Positions 33,709-42,608 of a stretch of 64,000 nucleotides of DNA are shown in pieces. Source of the stretch: Streptomyces sp. DH-12 (GTDB lineage: Bacteria > Actinomycetota > Actinomycetes > Streptomycetales > Streptomycetaceae). The notes beneath the pieces were generated by a model that saw nothing but the letters and a program-made list of their open reading frames with translations, was not told where the DNA came from and searched no databases. How positions within the stretch are numbered: the stretch's first letter is position 1; every line of letters starts with the position of its first letter. Both the position numbers and the translations under genes were made by a program. The DNA is taken from positions 2,510,501 through 2,574,500 of the forward strand of contig NZ_PPFB01000001.1 of the NCBI RefSeq assembly GCF_002899455.1. Direction: 5' to 3'.

Positions 33709-36700
33709 TTGAGCGTGATCCTGTTCCGCAGGCCGGCCCGGCGCAAAGGCCCGGAAATGCCGTCTGGGGAACTGAGTCTTCAGGAGCCGCCGACCCTTCC
33801 GGAGGTGGTACCGGACAGTTCCGCGGTCTGGACGTATCTGCCGATGGCGCTGATGTCGGTCTCCATGATGCTGATGTTCATGCGGCCGGGCATGAGCCGG
33901 GATAGCGGTGGATTCATCTACCTGGCGCTCGGTGTGATGGTGGTCGCGTCGGCGGGCATGATGCTCGGTCAGGTCATGCGGCGCAACGGCGAGCGCAAGC
34001 AGCGGATGAAGGGCGAGCGCCGTGACTATCTGCGGTATCTGCGGCAGACCCGGCGTGTGGTGCGGGCCTCGATCGTCGAGCAGCAGCGCTCCCTGGCCTG
34101 GCGCCACCCCGAGCCCGACGCGCTGTCGTCGCTGGTGCGCAGCACCCGTCTGTGGGAACGCCGGTCGACCGACGACGACTTCGCGGAGGTCCGGATGGGG
34201 GTCGGCGACCAGCGTCTGGCGATGAAGCTGACGCCGCTGTCGACCAAGCCCGTGGAGGACCTGGAGCCGCTGTCGGCGCACGCGCTGCGCAGCTTCACCA
34301 AGGCCTACTCCACGGTGCGGGACCAGCCCATCGCGATCTATCTGCGCGCCTGGTCGAAGGTGCTGTTCCGCGGGGACGAGGAACGGATACGGGCCCAGGT
34401 GCGGGCCCTGCTCGCACAGTTGGCGGTGTTCCACTCCCCCGACGACCTGTGGATCGCGCTGTGTGTGTCGGACGAGCGGCGCTCCGAGTGGGAGTGGGCG
34501 AAGTGGCTGCCGCACAGTCTGCACCGGCACGACGAGGACGGTGCCGGACCGGTCCGCATGATCGCGTCGGCCTTCACCGAACTGGAGAACCTGCTCGGTG
34601 CCGAGTTCCTGGAGCGGCCGGGCGCCGACCCCGACGCGGTCCCGGGACGCGAGGAGCCGTACACGGTCGTGGTGATCGACGGCTGCACGGTGCCGGCGGG
34701 GCACCGCTTCGACGGACCCGGGTTCCGCAACGCGGTGGTGCTCGACCTCACCGGGGCGCTCGCGTGGAAGCCGGGGCGGACCACGCTGCGCCTGGAGGTG
34801 GGCGAGGACGGTGTCGCGCTGGTGCGCACCGACCGCGACCGCAAGGAGCAGTCGACCGTGCTCGGCAGGCCCGACCGGCTGGGCACGGTGGGGGCGCAGG
34901 CGCTGGCCCGGCTGCTCGCTCCGTACCGGATGAGTGTGGGCGGCAGCGAATCCAAGCCCCTCGCCCACGACGTCGAGCTGACCTCGCTGCTGAACATCCC
35001 CGATCTGCACCGTCACGAGCCGGCCACCCTCTGGGAGCGGTCGACGGGCAGCGCCCGGCTCCGGGTGCCGATCGCGGTGAGCGGTGACGGCAGGCCCGTG
35101 GAGCTGGACATCAAGGAGTCCGCGCAGGGCGGTACGGGACCGCACGGCATGCTCATCGGCGCCACCGGCTCCGGCAAGAGCGAACTGCTGCGCACCCTGG
35201 TGCTGGCGCTGGCGCTGACCAACTCCTCCGAGACGCTGAACTTCGTCCTCGTCGACTTCAAGGGCGGCGCCACCTTCCTCGGCCTCGACGAACTGCCGCA
35301 CACCTCGGCGGTGATCACGAACCTCGCCGACGAGGTGTCGCTGGTCGCCCGTATGCAGGACGCGCTGCACGGGGAACTGATCCGGCGGCAGGAGCTGCTG
35401 CGCGCGGCCGGGAACTACACCTCGGCGCTGGAGTACGAGAAGGCCCGCGCGGCCGGTACGCCGTTGCAGCCGCTGCCCAGCCTGTTCGTGGTGGTCGACG
35501 AGTTCAGCGAACTGCTGGCCTCGCACCGCGACTTCATGGAGCTGTTCGTGATGATCGGCCGGCTCGGGCGCAGCCTCGGGGTCCATCTGCTGCTGGCCTC
35601 GCAGCGGCTGGACGAGGGCCGCATGCACCAGCTGGAGAGCCATCTGTCGTACCGGATCGGCCTGCGGACGTTCTCCGCGATGGAGAGCCGCGGCGTGCTG
35701 GGCGTGCCGGACGCGTACGAGCTGCCCGCGCAGCCGGGCGCCGGGTTCCTCAAGAGCGGTGTCGACGCGCTCACCCGGTTCCAGGCCGCGTACGTCTCGG
35801 GCCCCTACCAGCGGCGCCGGGCCGTCGTGCAGGCGCAGGTGGCCCGTCAGGTGGTGCCGTGGACGGCGGAGTGGGTGGTGCCGCGCGCGCCCGCGGACCC
35901 GGACCTGGCGGGGGCGCCCGACGAGGAGGAGCCGGAAGCCGGGGGCGACGACGGGGAGAACGGGGAGACGCTGCTGTCGGTGGCGCTGGACCGGCTGCGC
36001 GGCGCGGGGCCGCCCGCCCACCAGGTGTGGCTTCCCCCGCTGGACCGGCCGACGACCCTGGACCAGATCCTGCCCCCGCTGTCCCCCGATCCGCGGTACG
36101 GCCTGACCACGGCCGACTGGCCGCTGCGGGGACGGCTGACCGTGCCGGTGGGTGTCGTGGACCGTCCCTTCGACCAGCTGCGTGATCTGCTGACGGTGGA
36201 CCTGTCGGCGGCCGGAGGCCATGTGGCCATCGCCGGCGGCCCGCAGAGCGGCAAGAGCACCCTGCTGAGGACCCTGATCACCGCTCTGGCGCTCACCCAC
36301 ACCCCGCGCGAGGTGCAGTTCTACTGCCTGGACTTCGGTGGCGGCACCCTCGCCTCACTCGACGGGCTGCCGCACGTGAGCGGGGTCGCCGCCCGGGTGG
36401 ACACCGAGCGGGTGGGCCGTACGATCGCGGAGGTCACCACGCTGCTCGCCGGGCGGGAGCGGTTCTTCCTGGAGCACGGCATCGACTCCATGGCCACGTA
36501 CCGCAAGCGGCGCGCGGCGGGCGAGTTCCCCGACGAGCCGCACGGGGACGTCTTCCTGGTCATCGACGGCTGGTCCACCGTGCGCCAGGACTTCGACCGG
36601 CACATCCCCACGTTCAACGCGCTGGCCTCCCGCGGACTCAACTACGGGGTGCATCTGCTGATCACCACCGCCCGCTGGATAGAGCTGTCGTCCTCGGTGC

Positions 36701-37701
36701 GCGACCAGACCGGGACCCGGCTGGAGCTGCGGATGGGGGATCCGATGGACTCCCAGATCGACTCCCGCAAGGCGGCGACGATTCCGCGCAGCGCGGGGCG
36801 GGGGCTGACCCCCGACAAGCTGCACTACCTGTCGGCGCTGCCGCGTCTCGACGGGGTCGAGGACGCCGACGACCTCGCGGACGGAGTGGCGGGGCTGGTC
36901 GCCGCGGTCGACGAGAGCTGGCCGGGTCCGCGGGCTCCCCGGGTGCGGATGCTGCCGGCGAGCCTGCCGGCCGAGGAACTGCCGGAGCCGGAGGGCGACC
37001 TGGGCCTGCGGATCGCGCTCGGACTGGACGAGAACGAACTGGCGCCGGTGTGGCACGACTTCACCGAGAACCCGCATCTGATCGTGGTGGGCGACACCGA
37101 GAGCGGGAAGACGAATCTGCTGCGGCTGGTCGCCCGGGGCATCACCGAGCGGTTCACGCCCGCCGAGGCCCGGATCATGACGGTGGACTACCGGCGGGAG
37201 CTGGTGGAGAGCGTGCCCCAGCCCTACCGGCTGGGACACGCGGTGTCCCTGGACATGCTGCGGGAACTGGTGGACGGCGCGGCCCGGGCGGTCAAGCAGC
37301 GGGTTCCGGGGGAGGACATCGCCCCGTCGCGGATGCGGCTGTGCGACTGGTGGCAGGGGCCCCGGCTGTTCATCCTGGTCGACGACTACGACATGGTGGG
37401 CAGCGGTCCCATGGCGCATCCGTTCGCCCCGCTGATGGATCATCTGGCGCTGGGCCACGAGGTGGGACTGCACCTGGTGGTGGCGCGGTCCGCGGCGGGC
37501 GCCGGGCGCGGGCTGAACGAGGCGTTGCTGCGCAGGATGCAGGAGGTCAACACGCCCGGGCTGCTGATGTCGTGTCCGCCGAGCGAGGGGTATCTCTTCG
37601 GCAGTGTGAAGGGGCGGGAGCTGATTCCGGGGCGGGCGATACGGATCGCCCGGCGCAAGACACTGCAGATTCAGACGGCGCTGGTGAAGGACGCGCCGTG
37701 A
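33709..37701 (+). CDS. eccC: Type VII secretion ATPase EccC (fused EccCa-EccCb)
   Basis: A 1,330-aa protein. TTG at 33709 is preferred because GAGGAGG ends 7 nt upstream; a GTG two codons later would be too far. Two membrane helices lie at residues about 40-85. Three FtsK/SpoIIIE-type ATPase domains follow, with Walker A motifs GATGSGKS (residue 484), GGPQSGKS (844) and GDTESGKT (1128). The first has LVDFKGG after its Walker B; the third is divergent (TVDYRRE). EccC recognises WXG100/EspC signals and powers export. The single-gene form is typical of Streptomyces. It runs opposite to eccD and converges on mycP. Confidence 0.95.
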   Translation: MSVILFRRPARRKGPEMPSGELSLQEPPTLPEVVPDSSAVWTYLPMALMSVSMMLMFMRPGMSRDSGGFIYLALGVMVVASAGMMLGQVMRRNGERKQRMKGERRDYLRYLRQTRRVVRASIVEQQRSLAWRHPEPDALSSLVRSTRLWERRSTDDDFAEVRMGVGDQRLAMKLTPLSTKPVEDLEPLSAHALRSFTKAYSTVRDQPIAIYLRAWSKVLFRGDEERIRAQVRALLAQLAVFHSPDDLWIALCVSDERRSEWEWAKWLPHSLHRHDEDGAGPVRMIASAFTELENLLGAEFLERPGADPDAVPGREEPYTVVVIDGCTVPAGHRFDGPGFRNAVVLDLTGALAWKPGRTTLRLEVGEDGVALVRTDRDRKEQSTVLGRPDRLGTVGAQALARLLAPYRMSVGGSESKPLAHDVELTSLLNIPDLHRHEPATLWERSTGSARLRVPIAVSGDGRPVELDIKESAQGGTGPHGMLIGATGSGKSELLRTLVLALALTNSSETLNFVLVDFKGGATFLGLDELPHTSAVITNLADEVSLVARMQDALHGELIRRQELLRAAGNYTSALEYEKARAAGTPLQPLPSLFVVVDEFSELLASHRDFMELFVMIGRLGRSLGVHLLLASQRLDEGRMHQLESHLSYRIGLRTFSAMESRGVLGVPDAYELPAQPGAGFLKSGVDALTRFQAAYVSGPYQRRRAVVQAQVARQVVPWTAEWVVPRAPADPDLAGAPDEEEPEAGGDDGENGETLLSVALDRLRGAGPPAHQVWLPPLDRPTTLDQILPPLSPDPRYGLTTADWPLRGRLTVPVGVVDRPFDQLRDLLTVDLSAAGGHVAIAGGPQSGKSTLLRTLITALALTHTPREVQFYCLDFGGGTLASLDGLPHVSGVAARVDTERVGRTIAEVTTLLAGRERFFLEHGIDSMATYRKRRAAGEFPDEPHGDVFLVIDGWSTVRQDFDRHIPTFNALASRGLNYGVHLLITTARWIELSSSVRDQTGTRLELRMGDPMDSQIDSRKAATIPRSAGRGLTPDKLHYLSALPRLDGVEDADDLADGVAGLVAAVDESWPGPRAPRVRMLPASLPAEELPEPEGDLGLRIALGLDENELAPVWHDFTENPHLIVVGDTESGKTNLLRLVARGITERFTPAEARIMTVDYRRELVESVPQPYRLGHAVSLDMLRELVDGAARAVKQRVPGEDIAPSRMRLCDWWQGPRLFILVDDYDMVGSGPMAHPFAPLMDHLALGHEVGLHLVVARSAAGAGRGLNEALLRRMQEVNTPGLLMSCPPSEGYLFGSVKGRELIPGRAIRIARRKTLQIQTALVKDAP

Positions 37702-37742
37702 GACACCCGTGCCCTCTCCTCGCCCGTCCCCCGGTTGTCCGT

Positions 37743-37780
37743 CCCCCGGCGGGAGGGCCGCTTTGGCCCTCCGCCGGGGG
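37743..37780. terminator. Bidirectional hairpin terminator after eccC
   Basis: Arms CCCCCGGCGGGAGGGCC and GGCCCTCCGCCGGGGG pair over 16 bp with one bulged G and a GCTTT loop, about 42 nt past the eccC stop and between convergent genes. Confidence 0.75.
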
Positions 37781-37863
37781 GCCGGCGTGCGCCGCCGGTC
37801 CGGTACGGGGAGCCCGGGGCCGGGGCGGGCCGGGGGGTGCGGGTGCGGTCCGGCGCCCGCGGA

Positions 37864-37894
37864 ACGCCGTCGCGCTCGCGGAACGCGACGGCGT
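37864..37894. terminator. Hairpin terminator after mycP
   Basis: Perfect 11-bp stem ACGCCGTCGCG/CGCGACGGCGT with a 9-nt loop, 23 nt downstream of the mycP stop on the minus strand. Confidence 0.7.
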
Positions 37895-37916
37895 GCGGGT
37901 GGCTGGGGAAGGGAGG

Positions 37917-39170
37917 TCAGTCCGGGGCGGGAGCGGTGCGGGGGTGCCGGTGCGGGGGGCGCCAGTTCCGGGCGCGGCCCCGGGGGATCACCACGGCCAT
38001 CGCGGCGAGCAGGAGCACCGCCGTCAGGCCCACCGCCGCGACGGTCAGGGAACGGGTGCGGGGCGCCGGGTCGGCCGGGGGCGGCAGCCGCGCGGGGGCG
38101 GGGGCCGACGCCGCCTCCCCTCCTCCGTCCTGGACCAGGGACAGGGCGGCGTACGGGTCGAGGCGGGGGGTGTCCGACGGGTACGCGGTGTCGAGCAGCC
38201 GGCGGGCGACCTCCGGCGCGGACAGTTCCGGGTGGTAGGCGCGTACGAGCGCGGCGGCGCCCGCGACGCCCGCCGCGGCCAGCGAGGCACCGGAACCGAT
38301 GTAGTGGCCGGGGCCCCCGGGACCGACGCTGACCATGTCGCCGCCGGGCGCGGACAGGTCGGGCTCGTGGGCGGGCGGCGCGTTCTCCTGCCGTACGCCG
38401 GCGGGGCCGAAGTCGACGACGGCCAGCGCGCCCGGTGCGGCGGCCGGCCAGTACGGGCCCTCGGGCATCTCGCCGTCCGGCCCCAGTTCCTCGCGGGGCA
38501 CGGCGTCCGGGGCGGCCGGGGCGACGACCAGCGCGCCGCGGCGCGTGGCGTAGGCGACCGCGTCGGTGAGTTCGGCCTTGCCGGTACGCAGGGCCTGACC
38601 GACGTAGACGACCTGCGCGCCCTGGTCCGCCGCCGTGCGGATGCCGAGGGCGACGCGTTCCGGCGAGGGGACTCCCCGGTCGTCGGTGCCCGACAGGGCG
38701 AGGATCTCGGCCTGCGGGGCGACCCCGGTGATGCCGCTGCCCTTCTCCGGCGCCGCGGCGATGAGCCCGGCGGCGAACGTGCCGTGGCCCACGCAGTCCT
38801 CGTCCGCTCCGCCGACGGCCGTCACCCGGCCGGACAGGCTGGGGACGCCGGTGGCGACACCGGTGTCGACCACCGCGACGGTCACTCCGTCGCCGCGGGA
38901 GATCCGCTGGGCCCGGGACAGCCCGAGCGCCGTCTGGGACCACGCCGCTCCGGTGGCCGTCCGCTTCGAGGCCCCCGTGCACGGGTTGTCCTCGCCGAGC
39001 CGGACGGGCAGTGGGGGCAGCAGTGTGGTCCCCGGATCGTCGGCACCGGACTCTGCCGGGGGGGTGGTCGGGGCGGCGAGGGCCGGCCCGCCGCCGGCCG
39101 GCAGGGCGACGGCGATCGTCAGTACGACACCCATGCACCGCCACTTCATGACATTCCGCATATCTCGCAT
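37917..39170 (-). CDS. mycP: Mycosin (subtilisin-like T7SS protease) MycP
   Basis: A 417-aa protein from the ATG at 39170; ATGs at 39161 and 39149 are equally possible because no clear ribosome site separates them. A signal peptide (WRCMGVVLTIAVALPAGGG, cleavage near ALA-AP) leads a subtilase domain with VVDTGV (Asp102), GHGTFAAG (His129) and GSGASLAAA (Ser296), then a Pro-rich linker and a C-terminal membrane helix (about 377-399). Mycosins cap the periplasmic side of the ESX pore and process substrates. Oddities: the usual Asn of the oxyanion hole is not seen (VVYVGQAL instead of a VN(M/I)S-like strand), and the Ser motif is GAS rather than GTS. Confidence 0.88.
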   Translation of the reverse strand: MRDMRNVMKWRCMGVVLTIAVALPAGGGPALAAPTTPPAESGADDPGTTLLPPLPVRLGEDNPCTGASKRTATGAAWSQTALGLSRAQRISRGDGVTVAVVDTGVATGVPSLSGRVTAVGGADEDCVGHGTFAAGLIAAAPEKGSGITGVAPQAEILALSGTDDRGVPSPERVALGIRTAADQGAQVVYVGQALRTGKAELTDAVAYATRRGALVVAPAAPDAVPREELGPDGEMPEGPYWPAAAPGALAVVDFGPAGVRQENAPPAHEPDLSAPGGDMVSVGPGGPGHYIGSGASLAAAGVAGAAALVRAYHPELSAPEVARRLLDTAYPSDTPRLDPYAALSLVQDGGGEAASAPAPARLPPPADPAPRTRSLTVAAVGLTAVLLLAAMAVVIPRGRARNWRPPHRHPRTAPAPD

Positions 39171-39234
39171 GATATGCACAGGACAGGCACGGCGCACAAC
39201 GCCAACGACACAGCGGCACAAGGAGGTTCGAGGC

Positions 39235-42200
39235 GTGGCACGGCACATACTCACGGTCAGCCCGGAACGGTCGGACGGCTTCCAGACGATCGGTGAGGCA
39301 CTGGCCCAGGCCCGCACCGGGGCGGTGATCCGGGTCCGTCCCGGCCGCTACGCCGAGAACCTCGTCATCCGGCACCGGGTGACGATCGTCGGCGAGGGCG
39401 AGCCGGGCACCGTCGAACTCTGCCCGCGGGACGGCACCGCCGTGACCCTCATGGCCGACGCCGTGATGCTCAGCGCCCTCACCATCCGGGGACGCGACAA
39501 GGAAGCCGCGGTCGTGGACGTACCGGCCGGGCAGGCCGCTCTGGACGGATGCACGGTGACCGGTTCCGGATGGACGGCCCTGCTGGTCCGCGGCAAGGGC
39601 TCGCTGGCCGCCCGCGGCTGCCGGATCAGCAACCCGGGCGGCGCCGGCCTCGTCGACTCGTCGGAGAGCGAGAGCGTCGTCGAGGACTGCACGTTCGAGA
39701 ACTTCGGCACCTCCGCCGTGGTCATCGGCGAGACGGCCGGGCCCCTCGTCCGCGACTGCCGCATCCGCGGCGCGCGGGCCAACGGCGTCCTCGCGAACGG
39801 CGAGGCCCGGGGCACCGTGGAGGGCTGTGACATCTCCGGCACCGACAAACCCGCCATCGCCCTGGAGGGGCACAGCTCGACCCGGGTGCTGCGCTGCACC
39901 GTCCACCACACGGCCGTGGGCCTGCTGGTGACCAGCATGTCCCGCCCGGAGATCGAGGAGACGTCGTTCGAGTCGATCTCGCAGACCGGCGTGGTCCTCT
40001 CCGGCGGGACCGACCCGCTGCTGAACCGCTGCGTCACCCGGCGCACGAAGAACAACGGACTGCTCGTCATGGACCGTTCGCGCGGGATCCTGGAGGGCTG
40101 CGCCTTCCACGGCTCGACCGAGGCGGCCGTGCGGGTCGTCGAGGGCGGCGCCCCGATGCTGCGGGACACCGTGGTGAGCGACTGCGCCGACACCGCCGGG
40201 GCGGTGCAGCTCGCGGACGACTCCACGGCCGAGTTCGACCGTCTGGAGGTCCTGGACGCGGCCGGCGTGGGCATCTCGGTGCGCTCAGCCGCCAACCCCC
40301 TGCTGCGCCGCACCCGGGTCACCGGCGCGGGCGGCCACGGAATCGAGTTCACCGACGACGCCCGCGGCCGGCTGGAGCACTGCGAGGTCGAGTCCGCCGG
40401 CGGCTGCGCGGTGAGCATCGACGACGACTCCGATCCCGAGATCGGCGACACCGTACTGAGCTCCGCCGCCCGCTCGGGTCTCCTCGTCGGTGAACGCGGC
40501 CGCGGCACCCTGCGGGACTGTGTGATCAACGACAGCTCCGATGCGGGTGTCAGCGTGCGGGACGGCGCGGAGATCAGCCTGGAGCGGGTCCGGGTGAACG
40601 GCTCGAAGGCACACGGCGTCCAGGTGTCGCGCGGCGGCCGGGCCGCCCTCAACGCCTGTGAGATCACGGGCAGTACGGGCGACGGCGTACGGATCGACAG
40701 CGCCGAACCGGTCGACGTAACCCGGTGCGTCGTACGCGACAACCGGGGTGCGGGGCTGCGGCAGAGCCGCGCGAGCGAGCGGCTCACGGTCGAGCTGCTG
40801 ACCAGCGCGGACAACGGACTGCCGGACAGCTGGGGCGAGTCGGCCGAAACGGCCGGCGAGGGCGGCGCCCCGGGCGGGCCCGGCAAGGAACCGGAGCCCG
40901 AGGGCCCGCTGGCCGAACTGAACGCGCTCATCGGCCTGGAGAACGTCAAGCACCAGGTGAACACGCTGGTCAACCTGAACCAGCTCGCGGAGCGCCGGCG
41001 CCGGCTCGGCATGCCGGTCCCGTCGATGAGCCGGCACCTGATCTTCGCGGGGCCGCCCGGCACCGGCAAGACCACCGTCGCCCGCCTCTACGGCAGCATC
41101 CTCGCCGACCTGGGCGTGCTCAGGAGCGGACACCTGGTCGAGGTCGCCCGCGCCGATCTCGTCGCGCAGGTCATCGGCGGTACGGCCATCAAGACCACCG
41201 AGGCGTTCAACAGCGCCCTGGGCGGGGTGCTGTTCATCGACGAGGCCTACACGCTCACCGTCGAGGGGACGTCCAACGACTTCGGCCGCGAGGCCGTCGA
41301 CACCCTGCTGAAGCTGATGGAGGACCACCGCGACGACGTGGTCGTGGTGGCGGCCGGCTACTCCGAGCAGATGGAGTCGTTCCTGTCCGCCAACCCGGGG
41401 CTCGCCTCCCGCTTCACCCGCACCATCGAGTTCGACAACTACGCGGTGGAGGAGCTGGTGACGATCACCGAGAGCCTCTGCCACCGCCACCAGTTCGAAC
41501 TCGGGCCGCTGACCCGGGAGGCCCTCGCCGTGCGCTTCGAGCAGATGACGCGCGACGCGACCTTCGGCAACGGCCGCGCGGCCCGCGGCGTGTTCGAGGA
41601 CATGGTGGACCGGCAGGCGTTCCGACTCGCGGCCATGACCGACCCGGCGGAGAACGACCTGACGCTGCTGTTGCCGCAGGACGTCGGCGACGCGGAGGCG
41701 GCGGCCGTCGGCGGGACGGCGCAGGACACCGACGACGCGTCCGACCCGATGGCCGAACTCACCGCCATGGTGGGGCTCGCCGCCGTGAAGCGGGAGGTCG
41801 CCGACCTGGTCAGTCTGCTGACCAACGCCCGGCAGCGGATCGCCGCGGGGCTGCCCGCCCCCCGGATCAGCAACCACCTGGTCTTCAGCGGGCCGCCCGG
41901 CACGGGCAAGACCACCGTCGCCCGGCTGTACGCGAAGCTCCTGCACTCGCTGGGGGTGCTCCCCCGCGACTCCCTGGTGGAGGTGGCGCGGGCGGACCTG
42001 GTGGGCCAGTACGTCGGCCACACCGCCCAGCGCACCAAGGAGGTCTTCACCAGCGCGCTGGGCGGGGTGCTCTTCATCGACGAGGCCTACACCCTGACCC
42101 CCGAGGGATCGTCCAACGACTTCGGCCGCGAGGCCGTCGACACCCTGCTGAAGCTGATGGAGGACCACCGCGACGAGATCGTGGTCGTCGTCGCCGGGTA

Positions 42201-42558
42201 CACCGAGGAGATGAGGCGCTTCCTCGATTCCAACCCCGGTCTGACGTCCCGGTTCTCCAAGTTCGTGAAGTTCGAGGACTACAGCACGGACGAGCTGGTC
42301 ACCATCGTGTCCCGGCACGCCGCCTCCTCCGGGTACGAGTGCCCCCCCGCCACCCTGGAGGCCCTGCGCGCCCATGTGGACGCCCTTCCGCGCGACCGGT
42401 CCTTCGGCAACGCGCGGCTGGCCCGGCAGCTGCTGGAGACGATGATGACGAGCCAGGCCCGCCGGCTGGGCGGCCTGAGCTCGCCCAGTCTCGCCGACCT
42501 CACGACGCTGCTGCCGGAGGACCTGCCGCCGGCCCGGCGGCGGGAGGCCGCCCTGTGA
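39235..42558 (+). CDS. Beta-helix protein with two EccA/CbxX-type AAA+ ATPase domains
   Basis: A 1,107-aa protein starting GTG at 39235 with AGGAGG 8 nt upstream. Residues about 10-540 are a right-handed parallel beta-helix (pectin-lyase-like), seen as about 20 repeats of the form G(V/A)xxxxGxxxxxxxCxI. After a Gly/Pro linker come two CbxX/CfqX AAA+ domains with GPPGTGKTT at residues 606 and 886 and LFIDEAYTL Walker B strands; the two are near copies. Mycobacterial EccA carries one such AAA+ domain behind TPR repeats. By position beside mycP and eccC, this protein probably takes the EccA role, with the beta-helix replacing TPRs as the substrate- or partner-binding part. It has no signal peptide. 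Confidence 0.88.
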   Translation: MARHILTVSPERSDGFQTIGEALAQARTGAVIRVRPGRYAENLVIRHRVTIVGEGEPGTVELCPRDGTAVTLMADAVMLSALTIRGRDKEAAVVDVPAGQAALDGCTVTGSGWTALLVRGKGSLAARGCRISNPGGAGLVDSSESESVVEDCTFENFGTSAVVIGETAGPLVRDCRIRGARANGVLANGEARGTVEGCDISGTDKPAIALEGHSSTRVLRCTVHHTAVGLLVTSMSRPEIEETSFESISQTGVVLSGGTDPLLNRCVTRRTKNNGLLVMDRSRGILEGCAFHGSTEAAVRVVEGGAPMLRDTVVSDCADTAGAVQLADDSTAEFDRLEVLDAAGVGISVRSAANPLLRRTRVTGAGGHGIEFTDDARGRLEHCEVESAGGCAVSIDDDSDPEIGDTVLSSAARSGLLVGERGRGTLRDCVINDSSDAGVSVRDGAEISLERVRVNGSKAHGVQVSRGGRAALNACEITGSTGDGVRIDSAEPVDVTRCVVRDNRGAGLRQSRASERLTVELLTSADNGLPDSWGESAETAGEGGAPGGPGKEPEPEGPLAELNALIGLENVKHQVNTLVNLNQLAERRRRLGMPVPSMSRHLIFAGPPGTGKTTVARLYGSILADLGVLRSGHLVEVARADLVAQVIGGTAIKTTEAFNSALGGVLFIDEAYTLTVEGTSNDFGREAVDTLLKLMEDHRDDVVVVAAGYSEQMESFLSANPGLASRFTRTIEFDNYAVEELVTITESLCHRHQFELGPLTREALAVRFEQMTRDATFGNGRAARGVFEDMVDRQAFRLAAMTDPAENDLTLLLPQDVGDAEAAAVGGTAQDTDDASDPMAELTAMVGLAAVKREVADLVSLLTNARQRIAAGLPAPRISNHLVFSGPPGTGKTTVARLYAKLLHSLGVLPRDSLVEVARADLVGQYVGHTAQRTKEVFTSALGGVLFIDEAYTLTPEGSSNDFGREAVDTLLKLMEDHRDEIVVVVAGYTEEMRRFLDSNPGLTSRFSKFVKFEDYSTDELVTIVSRHAASSGYECPPATLEALRAHVDALPRDRSFGNARLARQLLETMMTSQARRLGGLSSPSLADLTTLLPEDLPPARRREAAL

Positions 42559-42573
42559 CGTGCTGAAGGCGGA

Positions 42574-42601
42574 CGCCCGCCGGTCGCGGTGCCGGCGGGC
42601 G
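42574..42601. terminator. Bidirectional hairpin terminator
   Basis: Perfect 10-bp stem CGCCCGCCGG/CCGGCGGGCG with an 8-nt loop in the 50-bp gap between the convergent AAA+ gene and the ChW-like membrane protein gene. Confidence 0.7.
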
Positions 42602-42608
42602 GTTCGGA

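Noticed and set aside
31990..36300. A 1,436-codon minus frame ending in EccD
   Set aside because: Only the last 465 residues are EccD; the rest is antisense of eccC with no coding pattern. The EccD start was placed at 33387.
36355..40110. A 1,251-codon minus frame
   Set aside because: Antisense to eccC and the beta-helix gene and overlapping mycP in another frame; Arg/Ala/Gly/Pro composition only.
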